Of a stretch of 64,000 nt of DNA, positions 8,371-16,499 are shown in pieces. A model generated the notes under the pieces. That model ran no database searches. It had not been told where the DNA came from and saw nothing but the letters and a program-made list of their open reading frames with translations. The DNA lies in the NCBI GenBank assembly GCA_045578845.1, contig JAZNLA010000053.1, positions 1-64,000 of the forward strand. The letters run 5' to 3'. Made by a program: the position numbers and the translations under genes. This DNA is from UMGS172 sp045578845. Lineage in GTDB: Bacteria > Bacillota > Clostridia > Oscillospirales > Acutalibacteraceae. Every line of letters begins with the position of its first letter. The stretch's first letter is position 1.

Positions 8371-9057
8371 TCAGTCCTTTATCAAATCTTTTATAACTTC
8401 GCCCGCCATTATAAGTCCCGCAACCGGCGGTACAAACGAAACCGAGCCGGGCGTTCTTTCTTTACCGATATTTTGAGGTGTTTCTGACGAATAAACGGTT
8501 TTGAGTTTTTTTACACCGCGAAGTTTGAGTTCCCTACGCATAACCTTTGCCAAGGGACAAACATCGGTTTTATAAATATCGGCAACCTTAAACGCCGTTG
8601 GGTCCAATTTATTCCCCGCACCCATTGCGGAAATTATCGGCACATTTTCTTTGGTTGCTTTTACTATGAGTTCGGTTTTGCATTTTACGGTATCTATACA
8701 ATCGAGTATATAATCTGTGTCGGAAAAATCAAACTCGGTCATGTTTTCGGGGGTGAAAAATTTTGTTTCTGTAAGAACAACGCAATCGGGGTTTATATCC
8801 AAAACCCTCGCTTTTGCAACATCGGTTTTATTCTGACCTACGGTGCTTCTTAGTGCCAAAAGTTGGCGGTTAAGGTTGCTTAGTGCCACTTTGTCGCCAT
8901 CAATAAGCCACAAAGTGCCGACACCTGCTCTGGCAAGAGCGTCAACCGCGTGACCGCCTACACCGCCAATGCCAAACACCGCAACCTTTTTCATTTTCAA
9001 CATATCGCACTTGTTTTCGCCTAAAACCAAAGCCTGCCTTATAAACTGCTCATTCAT
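8371..9057 (-). CDS. tcdA: tRNA threonylcarbamoyladenosine dehydratase (ThiF/E1-like)
   Basis: This 228-residue ThiF/MoeB-superfamily protein has the ATP-binding GIGGVGG at residues 29-35, the Asp of LIDGDKV, the NLNRQ motif and the adenylation-site RALDIN-like region, and ends with the PGSVSFVPPVAGL region typical of TcdA (CsdL). TcdA cyclises t6A37 of tRNA to ct6A in an ATP-dependent step. It lacks the CxxC zinc pairs of MoeB/ThiF and has no ThiS/MoaD partner nearby, which favours TcdA. It is the first gene of a two-gene minus-strand unit with the ttcA-like gene. Confidence 0.9.
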   Translation of the reverse strand: MNEQFIRQALVLGENKCDMLKMKKVAVFGIGGVGGHAVDALARAGVGTLWLIDGDKVALSNLNRQLLALRSTVGQNKTDVAKARVLDINPDCVVLTETKFFTPENMTEFDFSDTDYILDCIDTVKCKTELIVKATKENVPIISAMGAGNKLDPTAFKVADIYKTDVCPLAKVMRRELKLRGVKKLKTVYSSETPQNIGKERTPGSVSFVPPVAGLIMAGEVIKDLIKD

Positions 9058-9179
9058 TTTTTCACTTCCCTTTTCTTAAAACTTAATATATCATTTCCCG
9101 CTTAACTTTTCAAGAATATTATTATTTTTTATGTCTTTTTGGAAATAATGACTTTAGCATTTTAAAAACGGGGTAAAAA

Positions 9180-9626
9180 ATGGTTAAGGTTTTATATTTC
9201 GGTGACAGATTCAGTGAATTTAAAAAGGCAGTTAATATTGATGTTACAAAAACCTCTGTGCTTCCAAACGGCAGTTTTGATATTACGGTTATCGACGGCA
9301 ATGTGCCTATGAATGCTAAGGTGCCGATAGGTACAATCGGGGTTGTAAACAGTGAAAATACAAGCGGGCTCGCCTGCTTTATGCGAAGCGGTATAAGGAC
9401 CGTGACCTGCGGACTGTCACGCAGGGATACCGTTACAGTTTCAAGTTCGGTAGGAAATATTGTTGTCTGCTTACAACGGCGGTTACCTGTAATAGGCGGA
9501 AACATCTTAGAGCCTGCTGAATTTACCGCCGCACCACCGCTTTCGGAAACGGACGACTGCGAACTTCTGCTGCTTGCCGCGGCGGTACGGTTACTTTGTT
9601 TCGGCGGGTTGCAAAACACCTTTTGA
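9180..9626 (+). CDS. Conserved-looking protein of unknown function
   Basis: A 148-residue predicted cytoplasmic protein without signal peptide or membrane segment. I do not recognise a family with confidence. The middle (VPIGTIGVVNSENTSGLACF, then a stretch ending in VTCGLSRRDTVTVSSSV) faintly recalls the nucleotide-binding part of Mur ligases, but no P-loop is present and I would not name it so. An antisense frame covers nearly the same bases; the plus strand is preferred because codon use fits the neighbours, a GGGGT lies before the ATG, and it leads into trmO 33 bases later. Two genes in the same direction suggest a small operon. Confidence 0.65.
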   Translation: MVKVLYFGDRFSEFKKAVNIDVTKTSVLPNGSFDITVIDGNVPMNAKVPIGTIGVVNSENTSGLACFMRSGIRTVTCGLSRRDTVTVSSSVGNIVVCLQRRLPVIGGNILEPAEFTAAPPLSETDDCELLLLAAAVRLLCFGGLQNTF

Positions 9627-9659
9627 AGTGGTATAATTTTGTTTGATTGGGGGCATTTT

Positions 9660-10343
9660 ATGAATTTTGAACTTAAAGTAATAGGTCATGTGCGGTCAAA
9701 GTTTTCCGATAAATTCGGCATACCCAGACAAAGCGGAATGGCAGATTTGCCTGCCGAAATAATATTCTTGCCTGAGTACCGCAACCCCGACGCCTTTAGA
9801 GGTCTTGACGGATTTTCACACATTTGGATACTTTGGCAATTTTCCGAAAGTGTAAGAGATTCATGGTCGCCCACAGTACGACCGCCAAGGCTCGGCGGGA
9901 ACAAACGCATGGGCGTTTTTGCAACCCGTTCGCCGTTTAGACCCAATTCTATAGGTCTTTCCTCGGTAAAACTCGAAAGAATTGAAATTTCAAGCAACAA
10001 AGGCCCTGTCTTACATATTTCGGGTGCCGATATCTTAGACGGCACACCCGTTTTTGACATAAAACCATACCTTGCATTTACCGACTGTCACCCGCATGCC
10101 GCCGACGGATTTGCGGGAAGTTATAAAGATTACCAACTAAAGGTTGATTTTCCTTTAGAACTTAAAAACAAACTGCCTGAAAACTTAAAAACAGGCGTTA
10201 CCGATATTTTAGCAGGCGACCCAAGGCCGTCTTACCAAGATGACCCCGATAGGGTTTATGGCATGGATATCGCCGATTTTTCTATAAAATTTAAAGTAGA
10301 CGGCGGAGTTTTAACCGTCACCGATGTAGAAAAATTAAAGTAA
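9660..10343 (+). CDS. trmO: tRNA (N6-threonylcarbamoyladenosine37-N6)-methyltransferase TrmO
   Basis: A 227-residue TsaA/TrmO (UPF0066) protein. The family hallmarks are PRQSGMADLPAEI near the N-terminus, FSHIWILWQF, the highly conserved ATRSPFRPNSIGLS, the DGTPVFDIKPYL segment, and a C-terminal extension with RPSYQDDPDRVYGM. The enzyme methylates t6A37 in tRNA using S-adenosylmethionine. The ATG at 9660 was chosen because GGGGG sits 7 bases upstream; an ATG seven codons earlier has none. Its last 9 bases overlap the end of the convergent phosphate permease gene, so no terminator separates them. Confidence 0.92.
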   Translation: MNFELKVIGHVRSKFSDKFGIPRQSGMADLPAEIIFLPEYRNPDAFRGLDGFSHIWILWQFSESVRDSWSPTVRPPRLGGNKRMGVFATRSPFRPNSIGLSSVKLERIEISSNKGPVLHISGADILDGTPVFDIKPYLAFTDCHPHAADGFAGSYKDYQLKVDFPLELKNKLPENLKTGVTDILAGDPRPSYQDDPDRVYGMDIADFSIKFKVDGGVLTVTDVEKLK

Positions 10344-11327
10344 ATTTAACAAATATCGGAATATATAGCCGAGTGAAATGCAGGCGGGAAAGGTTAGTCC
10401 CCACGCAAACAGCATTTTTATAAACTCTTTGCTGAAGTTTCCGTCGGCACCCAACATGGCAAATGATTTTGAGTGGGTTGTACTGACGGGAAACCCAAAG
10501 GCCGACAGTAACAAAAGCAAAAATCCCGACGAAATGTCAGCGGAAAATCCCGACAACGGCTCGCCTGACGCTACAGCACCCAATGTGCCTACTATTTTTC
10601 TGCCGCCTAAAAGCGTTCCTGAAGATATAAATAAACTGCTTATGAGTATCGCCCAAAACGGCACCGAAACCTCATTTGATTTGCCTGCCATACACGAAAG
10701 TGCCAAAATTCCCGCAAACTTCTGCCCGTCTTGGGCACCATGGGCAAACGAGGATACCGCCGCACCCAAAACCTGTAATTTCAGAAACACACTTCGGCTA
10801 TTTTTTAATTTTGGAGACTTGTGTAATAGTTTCGACACCGCTTTTGCAAGCAAGAGGCTCGGCAGTGTAGACAAAATAAGTCCTGAAATCACCTTTATCC
10901 ACTCGGGATTTTTAAAGGCGTAAAAACCTTTAGCGAACGCGACGGCACCGAAAAGTGCCGATATTAAAGCATGGCTTTCGCTGGTCGGTACCGAGAAAAA
11001 GTAGGTAACAACCGACCAAACGACCACTGTCAAAACGCCCGACGTTAAAACTTCAGACAGATTTTCCCCTGCATCTACACCTGAAATTTTATAAATACTG
11101 ACCGCAACGCCGTTGCCTAAAGCCACCATGAAAAGTCCGCCCAAAAGATTACATACTGCCGCTAAAATTACGGCTGTTTTAAATTTTAACGACTTTGTTT
11201 TGACCGCCGCGGCAATGCTTAAAGGTGCATCAGTCCACCCGTTGGCTATCATTAACGCACATGAAAAAAGAACTGAAACCGATATAAAAAATTCCCCCTT
11301 GAAACTATTAAGAAAATGATATATCAT
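10335..11327 (-). CDS. pit: PiT-family inorganic phosphate transporter
   Basis: A 330-residue membrane protein with about ten hydrophobic helices and the two PiT signature repeats: ANGWTDAPLSIA in the first half and VPTSESHALISAL, mirrored later by SFAHGAQDGQKFAG and FPVSTTHSKSFAMLGA. PiT carriers are low-affinity phosphate (metal-phosphate) symporters in the cytoplasmic membrane. Only 37 bases separate its start from the divergent amylase gene. No PhoU-like (DUF47) partner gene, common beside Firmicute pit genes, is adjacent. Confidence 0.92.
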   Translation of the reverse strand: MIYHFLNSFKGEFFISVSVLFSCALMIANGWTDAPLSIAAAVKTKSLKFKTAVILAAVCNLLGGLFMVALGNGVAVSIYKISGVDAGENLSEVLTSGVLTVVVWSVVTYFFSVPTSESHALISALFGAVAFAKGFYAFKNPEWIKVISGLILSTLPSLLLAKAVSKLLHKSPKLKNSRSVFLKLQVLGAAVSSFAHGAQDGQKFAGILALSCMAGKSNEVSVPFWAILISSLFISSGTLLGGRKIVGTLGAVASGEPLSGFSADISSGFLLLLLSAFGFPVSTTHSKSFAMLGADGNFSKEFIKMLFAWGLTFPACISLGYIFRYLLNLL

Positions 11328-11364
11328 ATTAAATATTAAAATTTATGTTCCGGAGAACGATTTA

Positions 11365-13233
11365 ATGAAATACCTTCCCTTTGAATCAAGAGATACATTA
11401 TATAAAATGCCGTTCGGTGCTGTTAAAGAAGGCGAAAACGTCACTTTTCGTCTGTTACTTCATGAAGATGCTCGGTGTACAGATGCTTTTTTACGCTACC
11501 GTCTTGACGGCGAAGAACCCAACACCGTCGCTTTATTAAAGAGCGACTGCCATGAGGGAGATTATTATTGGTATTCAGTGACCTTGTGTTTTCGTGAAGG
11601 ACTTTATTTTTATGACTTTTTCTTTAATTCCGATTACGGCACTAAAGAAATAACCCGCTTTAAATACGGTGAGGGTGTAATTTCACCCAAAGGCAGAGAA
11701 TGGCAACTGACCGTTTATGAAAAGAATTTCAAAACACCTACCTCACTTGAAGGCGGTATAATTTATCAAATTTTCCCTGACCGTTTCAACCGTTCGGGTG
11801 TACTTAAAAGCAATATCCCTACTGACCGATTTATGCGGGCTGACACCCATTTACGCCCCGAGTACCGTCAAAACAACGGTCCATGCTCGCTCGGCAATGA
11901 CTACTACGGCGGAGATTTGGAAGGCATCAGACTGAAACTCGGCTACCTTTCCTCGCTCGGCGTCAGTATTATATATCTAAACCCGATTTTTGAGGCACAC
12001 TCAAACCACCGTTACAACACTGCTGACTATTTTAAAATTGACCCCGTTTTAGGTACCGAAGAAGATTTCAAAGCACTTTGCAAAGACGCCAAAAAACATG
12101 GCATAAAGATTATTTTAGACGGTGTATTTTCACATACAGGTGACGACAGCCGATATTTTAACCGTTACCGCCGATATGACTGCGACGGTGCATATAATTC
12201 CAAAGACTCAAAATATTACAATTGGTTTAAATTTACCGAATGGCCCGAAAAGTACGACTCTTGGTGGGGTATTTCCACACTTCCCGAAACACACGAAGAA
12301 AACGATGGTTTTGCCGAATTCATAACGGGCGAAAACGGTGTGCTACGCCATTGGTTAAGACTTGGTGCCGATGGTTGGCGGCTTGATGTTGCCGACGAAC
12401 TGCCCGACATATTTTTGGATAAAATCAGAACTGCCGTAAAAGAAGAGAACCCAAACGCACTTATTTTAGGTGAGGTTTGGGAAGACGCTACCAATAAAAT
12501 CAGTTACGATGTTCGCCGCCGATACCTGCGTGGCAGACAACTTGACAGTGTTATGAACTATCCCTTTGCGGCGGCTATTATCAAATATGTCACCGGCGGT
12601 GATGCGTTTGAACTTTGTGACACTGTGCAGACAATCTGCGAAAACTACCCTAAAGACACAATAGGCCTTCTTATGAACCACATCGGCACACACGATACTG
12701 TGCGTATTTTAACCTCGCTCGGCGGAAGTCCCGACATGGGTCGCGGCAGAGCCTGGCAAAGCCGAGAAAAAATGACCCCCGAACAACTTGAAACGGGCAA
12801 AAAGCGTCTTTATTTGGCGGCATTGTTACAGTACACTTTACCCGGTATTCCATCACTTTACTACGGTGACGAGGCAGGTGTAGAAGGATACGGCGACCCG
12901 TTTTGCCGCGGATTTTTTCCTTGGGGCAACGAAGACCCCTATCTTTTGGAGTATTATAAAAAATTGGGTCAATTTCGCCGTTCATGTGAAGCATTCAAAA
13001 ACGGCGAATTTGTCCCCTTAATGCCCGGACTCGGACTTTTCGCGTATGAAAGACGGTGCAAGCAGGACCGCGTACTCATAGCCGTAAACCGTTGGCATGA
13101 CGCCGACTACTTAGATGTATCAAATGAATGGGAAAACGCCGAGGTTATATTCGGCTATCTTCCCCAAAACGGCAAGGTGCAGGTTGACGGCCGAGGTTTT
13201 ACGGTGCTTAAATTAAATAACAAAATAAAATAG
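11365..13233 (+). CDS. Cytoplasmic GH13 alpha-glucosidase/neopullulanase-type amylase
   Basis: A 622-residue glycoside hydrolase of family 13. An N-terminal beta-domain (residues 1-120, CBM34-like) precedes the TIM barrel that begins at GGIIYQIFPDRF. The catalytic nucleophile is D341 in DGWRLDVADE, the acid/base is E370 in LGEVWED, and the transition-state Asp is D444 in NHIGTHDTVR. There is no signal peptide, so it acts in the cytosol on imported maltodextrins or cyclodextrins, like neopullulanase or cyclomaltodextrinase. Start: ATG after CGGAG. Its stop codon lies inside the stem of the downstream terminator. No maltose transporter or regulator is adjacent. Confidence 0.92.
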   Translation: MKYLPFESRDTLYKMPFGAVKEGENVTFRLLLHEDARCTDAFLRYRLDGEEPNTVALLKSDCHEGDYYWYSVTLCFREGLYFYDFFFNSDYGTKEITRFKYGEGVISPKGREWQLTVYEKNFKTPTSLEGGIIYQIFPDRFNRSGVLKSNIPTDRFMRADTHLRPEYRQNNGPCSLGNDYYGGDLEGIRLKLGYLSSLGVSIIYLNPIFEAHSNHRYNTADYFKIDPVLGTEEDFKALCKDAKKHGIKIILDGVFSHTGDDSRYFNRYRRYDCDGAYNSKDSKYYNWFKFTEWPEKYDSWWGISTLPETHEENDGFAEFITGENGVLRHWLRLGADGWRLDVADELPDIFLDKIRTAVKEENPNALILGEVWEDATNKISYDVRRRYLRGRQLDSVMNYPFAAAIIKYVTGGDAFELCDTVQTICENYPKDTIGLLMNHIGTHDTVRILTSLGGSPDMGRGRAWQSREKMTPEQLETGKKRLYLAALLQYTLPGIPSLYYGDEAGVEGYGDPFCRGFFPWGNEDPYLLEYYKKLGQFRRSCEAFKNGEFVPLMPGLGLFAYERRCKQDRVLIAVNRWHDADYLDVSNEWENAEVIFGYLPQNGKVQVDGRGFTVLKLNNKIK

Positions 13234-13262
13234 TAGTTGTGTTACACAACTACTATTTTTTA
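13227..13262. terminator. Bidirectional terminator between the amylase and ABC ATPase genes
   Basis: AAAATAGTAGTTGTG pairs perfectly over 15 bases with its complement across a 3-base loop, followed by T-rich sequence on both sides. Confidence 0.88.
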
Positions 13263-13826
13263 CATTTTGACAGTTCTTGCACCGAGCAATTCGGCGTCTT
13301 CTTTTACGTGGCTTGCGAGCAAAATGGGTATGCCTTTGTCTAAAACTTCACGTTTTAACATAAGGGCTAATTTTTGCTTGTTTTCCTTATCTATTCCGTT
13401 AAACGGCTCATCTAAAATAAACACATCACCCGAAAATGCAACCGCCCTTACTATTGCGGCACGTCGGCTCATGCCGCCGCTCAAATCCCTTACTTTTTTA
13501 GTGTAGGCGTCACCCAAACCTATTTCACTTAGCAGTGACAAAACATAAGGCTCTTTATCTTTTTTTACGGGCAGCATAACATTGCTTTTAAGCGAAAGAT
13601 ATGTCAGTAACCTATCCTCTTGGAATACTACCGACAGTTTTTTTGGCACTATTATCTGTCCGCTGTCAGGCGTGAGTAATCCGCAAATCAGTTTAAACAC
13701 CGTACTTTTTCCGCAACCCGACGGTCCCGACAAAAGCACACATTCACCCTTTTCAACTTTTAGCGAAAAATCTTTTAGGACTTCCTGCTCACCGTATGAA
13801 AAGGAAATGTTTTTAAGTTCTATCAT
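13260..13826 (-). CDS. ABC transporter ATP-binding protein (nitrate/sulfonate/taurine type)
   Basis: A short (188-residue) ABC ATPase: Walker A SGPSGCGKST, Q-loop FQEDRLLTYLS, signature LSGGMSRRAAI, Walker B VFILDEPFNGID and switch His in LASHVKED. The small size and the EDRLL after the Q-loop match SsuB/TauB-type importers. The ATG at 13826 was preferred because it overlaps the permease stop (ATGA) and has AAGGAA 9 bases upstream; an ATG three codons earlier is too close to that site. It is the last gene of a regulator-binding protein-permease-ATPase operon and energises uptake through the permease. Confidence 0.9.
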   Translation of the reverse strand: MIELKNISFSYGEQEVLKDFSLKVEKGECVLLSGPSGCGKSTVFKLICGLLTPDSGQIIVPKKLSVVFQEDRLLTYLSLKSNVMLPVKKDKEPYVLSLLSEIGLGDAYTKKVRDLSGGMSRRAAIVRAVAFSGDVFILDEPFNGIDKENKQKLALMLKREVLDKGIPILLASHVKEDAELLGARTVKM

Positions 13827-14623
13827 ACCTGCCATTTCCTTTCTAAAACATATCGGCTTATGGCTTTAAGCACAAATTCAAATACCAGACTTAAAAGTAC
13901 AACGGTTAAGGTTACGGCATAAACGGTGCTGAAATCAATAAGACCTTTGCCTTCCATGAGTATGGTGCCGAGTGCTACTGCAGGCTCACAGATAACTTCG
14001 GCGGCGATACCCGATTTCCATGCAAAACCTAATGCCGTTACCGACGAAGTAAGCAACGCCCCGCCTATTGACGGTAATTTTATAAATAAAAATATTTTAA
14101 ACCCATTAAATTTGTAAACTTCTGCCATTTCGAGCAATGGGCGGTCGGCACTTTTAAGTCCGTCCAGGACTGTCTGCCAAACTATGGGTGTTACCATTAA
14201 AGCGACTATTGTGACGGGCAAAAGGTCACTTTCGAAAAGCGAGAAAAACAAAATGGTAATTGCCACAACCGGAACAGCTCTTATAACCTTAATAAGCGGT
14301 GACAAAACATAGTCGGCCGCTTTAAATACGGCGGTCAGAACACCTGACAAAAATCCCGCTGTACAACCTACTGTAAAACCTATGAATATTCTTATAAGCG
14401 ACCTTAAAACCGCCCTTAAAAACTCCGAGGTCAATACTATCTCCCACCATTTTAAAAATACTGTCCAAGGTCTTGGTAAGAGTAATAGCATGAGTTCATT
14501 ATTTTGTGAAATTATAAGTGCCGCTATATCCCACACAAACACCCAAAGGGCGGTCACAAGTACCGCCCTTAATATTTTCTTTAAAATTTTAATTAACTCA
14601 GTTTGCCTCGTAGTAGAAATCAT
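13823..14623 (-). CDS. ABC transporter permease (nitrate/sulfonate/taurine type)
   Basis: A 266-residue inner-membrane permease with about six hydrophobic helices and a BPD_transp_1 (MetI-like) fold. The EAA-like coupling helix is around LEMAEVYKFNGFKIFLFIKLPSIGG, shown here as positions near residues 167-191. It matches the SsuC/TauC subgroup. The ATG at 14623 was selected because AGGGGA precedes it at a reasonable spacing; the longer frame would overlap the binding-protein gene by 80 bases. It overlaps the ATPase gene by 4 bases. Confidence 0.88.
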   Translation of the reverse strand: MISTTRQTELIKILKKILRAVLVTALWVFVWDIAALIISQNNELMLLLLPRPWTVFLKWWEIVLTSEFLRAVLRSLIRIFIGFTVGCTAGFLSGVLTAVFKAADYVLSPLIKVIRAVPVVAITILFFSLFESDLLPVTIVALMVTPIVWQTVLDGLKSADRPLLEMAEVYKFNGFKIFLFIKLPSIGGALLTSSVTALGFAWKSGIAAEVICEPAVALGTILMEGKGLIDFSTVYAVTLTVVLLSLVFEFVLKAISRYVLERKWQV

Positions 14624-15575
14624 CAGCAGGCATTTCCCCTCCGATAGATTTTGGGTCGGCTTTGAAAAGTACATCAAAATAGCCGTTTACATTGGTTTTC
14701 ATTTCACTTCCCTTTACGAAACAGAGGTTGCAGGTAGGGATTGCTTTTTTGGCTATAGCCTCAGAAGCGGTGATTTTATAGGTTGCACAGTGCTTTGCCG
14801 CCTCGTCAACATTAGTTGTTGCAAATTCTATGGATTTTTGATATTCTTCTAAGAATTTTTCAACTGCGGCAGTGTTCTCTTTTACATATGAGTCAAGTGC
14901 TATAACACAACCCATCATAAGTTTTGTGTCGGACACATTGCTCCACTCGTCATTAATGCTAAGTGCTCTTCTGAGTGCGGTATTTTTTACCATGACGGTT
15001 GTTGCGGCAGGCTCGGGTGCTAAAGCAACCTCGGCTTCGCCGCTGACTAACTTTTGAACAAGGTCTTCGCTCGAAACAAACTCCACCGTAACATCGGTAC
15101 CCATAGTAAGACCGTTTTTCTCTAAAATGTATTTTAAAATAAATTCGGGGTTTTGACCCTTACCGGTCGAATATATTTTTTTGCCCTTTAAATCGGCAAT
15201 ACTCTTAATAGTGTCGCCCTTTTCAAGAATTGACAGCACCCCGTAGGTGTTGACCGCTAAAATTCTTACTTTGCCTTCGGTTTTATTATAAAGAGTTGCG
15301 GCAACATTGGTCGGCACCGAGGCAATATTGATTTCGCCGTTTATAAATTTAGGGTTGATTTCGGTAGCGGCAGCGGCAACCGTAAATGTATAGTTATTGT
15401 CGGTATTTTTCTCGGCACTCAAAGCCATAAGTTTTGCCATGCCGACACCTGTAGGACCGGTCATGCATGCAACCGTCATATCGGCGGGCGTGTATTCATT
15501 TTCGCCGCAAGCGGTAAAACAAACGAATGTTAAAATAAGCACAATGCATAAGATAATTGATGTTAATTTTTTCAT
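14598..15575 (-). CDS. ABC transporter substrate-binding lipoprotein (NMT1/SsuA-like)
   Basis: A 325-residue exported lipoprotein: signal peptide with lipobox FTAC, then a periplasmic-binding-protein type II fold. The opening VACMTGPTGVGMAKLMAL and the later GEINIASVPTNVAATLYNK resemble NMT1/THI5-like binding proteins that take sulfonates, nitrate/bicarbonate or pyrimidine precursors. The substrate cannot be told from sequence. It begins 2 bases after the Crp/Fnr regulator gene, with GGAGAAA before the ATG, so all four genes form one operon. Confidence 0.88.
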   Translation of the reverse strand: MKKLTSIILCIVLILTFVCFTACGENEYTPADMTVACMTGPTGVGMAKLMALSAEKNTDNNYTFTVAAAATEINPKFINGEINIASVPTNVAATLYNKTEGKVRILAVNTYGVLSILEKGDTIKSIADLKGKKIYSTGKGQNPEFILKYILEKNGLTMGTDVTVEFVSSEDLVQKLVSGEAEVALAPEPAATTVMVKNTALRRALSINDEWSNVSDTKLMMGCVIALDSYVKENTAAVEKFLEEYQKSIEFATTNVDEAAKHCATYKITASEAIAKKAIPTCNLCFVKGSEMKTNVNGYFDVLFKADPKSIGGEMPADDFYYEAN

Positions 15576-15577
15576 TT

Positions 15578-16192
15578 TTAATTTCTCCTTAAATTAACTG
15601 TGATTTGATTATTATTTCTCGTTATCAGTCCGTTTTCACAAAGTGCACTAAGTCCTCTGTAAAGACTTGTCCGCCCGATTTTAAGTCTGCGTGCAAGTTC
15701 CGCCATTTTAAAATCAAATTTCACTATACCGTCACCGTCGGCCGCCGACACAAGATATTCGTAAATTTTGTGTTCGGTACTGCCCGCCGTAAAGGCGTCA
15801 ATCCGTCGGTTTAAAAACCTTATTCGGTCGCTTAAAAACGCGATATAGTTAAGTGCCGTTTTGGGAAACTCGGTAAAAATCTTTCTTAAAATCTCTTCGG
15901 AAATATAAATAACGCTGCCATTTTCTTCGGCAACTACACTTGAAAACCCTTCTTCCCATGAGCCGAAAACCGACGCGGCACCAAAAACTTCACCCGCACT
16001 TATAGTTCTCACGGTGACCTCTTCGCCTGTACCGCCCCGACGCAGTACCGCCGCCTTACCGCGGCAAAGTACCGCAAGGCGGCCCGTTTTATAAAGGTCA
16101 TCACCCTTAATGAATGTTTCGGGTGTGCCTAAAATTTTCTCAATTTGCTGTTGCTCTTCTTCATTTAAGCCGTCAAACAAAAAGCAGTTCAT
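15578..16192 (-). CDS. Crp/Fnr-family transcriptional regulator
   Basis: A 204-residue protein with an N-terminal cyclic-nucleotide-binding-like beta-barrel (about residues 10-115, including the ISAGEVFGAASVFG turn), a long dimer helix (FLSDRIRFLNRRIDAF) and a C-terminal winged HTH (MAELARRLKIGRTSLYRGLS). There is no N-terminal four-Cys cluster, so it is not an oxygen-sensing Fnr of the E. coli type, and the Arg/Ser cAMP contacts of Crp are not evident. The ligand is unknown. It is first in the operon with the ABC transporter, which suggests it senses the imported compound or a related redox state. Confidence 0.9.
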   Translation of the reverse strand: MNCFLFDGLNEEEQQQIEKILGTPETFIKGDDLYKTGRLAVLCRGKAAVLRRGGTGEEVTVRTISAGEVFGAASVFGSWEEGFSSVVAEENGSVIYISEEILRKIFTEFPKTALNYIAFLSDRIRFLNRRIDAFTAGSTEHKIYEYLVSAADGDGIVKFDFKMAELARRLKIGRTSLYRGLSALCENGLITRNNNQITVNLRRN

Positions 16193-16209
16193 TATTTCAC
16201 CTCAAAAAC

Positions 16210-16225
16210 TGTTCCAAATGGAACA
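16210..16225 (-). promoter_or_regulatory. Probable operator of the Crp/Fnr regulator
   Basis: TGTTCCAAATGGAACA is a perfect 6-base inverted repeat with a 4-base spacer, the geometry of Crp/Fnr-family sites. It lies about 8-23 bases downstream of the expected transcription start of the regulator operon, where a bound dimer would block transcription. Confidence 0.65.
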
Positions 16226-16238
16226 CTTTTGTATATGT

Positions 16239-16267
16239 ATTATAATACCGAACCCTTAAAAAATCAA
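16239..16267 (-). promoter_or_regulatory. Promoter of the Crp/Fnr-ABC operon
   Basis: On the minus strand TTGATT and a perfect TATAAT (16244-16239) are separated by 17 bases, immediately upstream of the operator. Confidence 0.7.
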
Positions 16268-16327
16268 GTGTTTTTTGATAATTTTTTAACAATATTTATT
16301 GACACAAAGACGCTGTCCCCGCCACAC

Positions 16328-16356
16328 TTGAAAATTGTATTATAAAGTGTTATATT
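16328..16356 (+). promoter_or_regulatory. Promoter of the DUF1653 gene and its leader
   Basis: TTGAAA and TATATT are separated by 17 bases; transcription would start near 16363, just before the structured leader. Confidence 0.6.
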
Positions 16357-16361
16357 ATAGG

Positions 16362-16440
16362 TAGCAAAAGCCTCCAGTAAAGGCAATGACAGATGGATAG
16401 AAAATTATCCTTTCCCCTAACAAGGGAGGCTGTAAAATTT
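16362..16440 (+). ncRNA. Structured leader RNA of unknown class (candidate)
   Basis: The 5' leader upstream of the DUF1653 gene can fold: AGCCTCC (16369-16375) pairs with GGAGGCT (16425-16431), and inside lies a second hairpin GGATA-N6-TATCC (16395-16410). The remainder of the leader to the start codon is A/T-rich. It matches none of the riboswitch consensus cores I know (TPP, SAM, GEMM-I, glycine, purine, preQ1, cobalamin, THF, fluoride). It could be a regulatory leader or a small RNA. Only the pairing and the promoter support it. Confidence 0.4.
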
Positions 16441-16499
16441 CAAATTACATCTTAGCACAACCCTATATTAAATTAAAAACTAAACGTCGAGGTGGGAAT

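Noticed and set aside
9122..9619. Minus-strand frame of 165 residues opposite the 148-residue gene
   Set aside because: Proline/Ser-rich composition typical of antisense frames, no ribosome binding site, and it overlaps nearly all of a better plus-strand gene.
16362..16440. c-di-GMP (GEMM-I) riboswitch, suggested by AAAGCCTCC
   Set aside because: The GEMM first stem, GGGCAAACC-like segment and second helix with the tetraloop receptor are missing; only a short match is shared.
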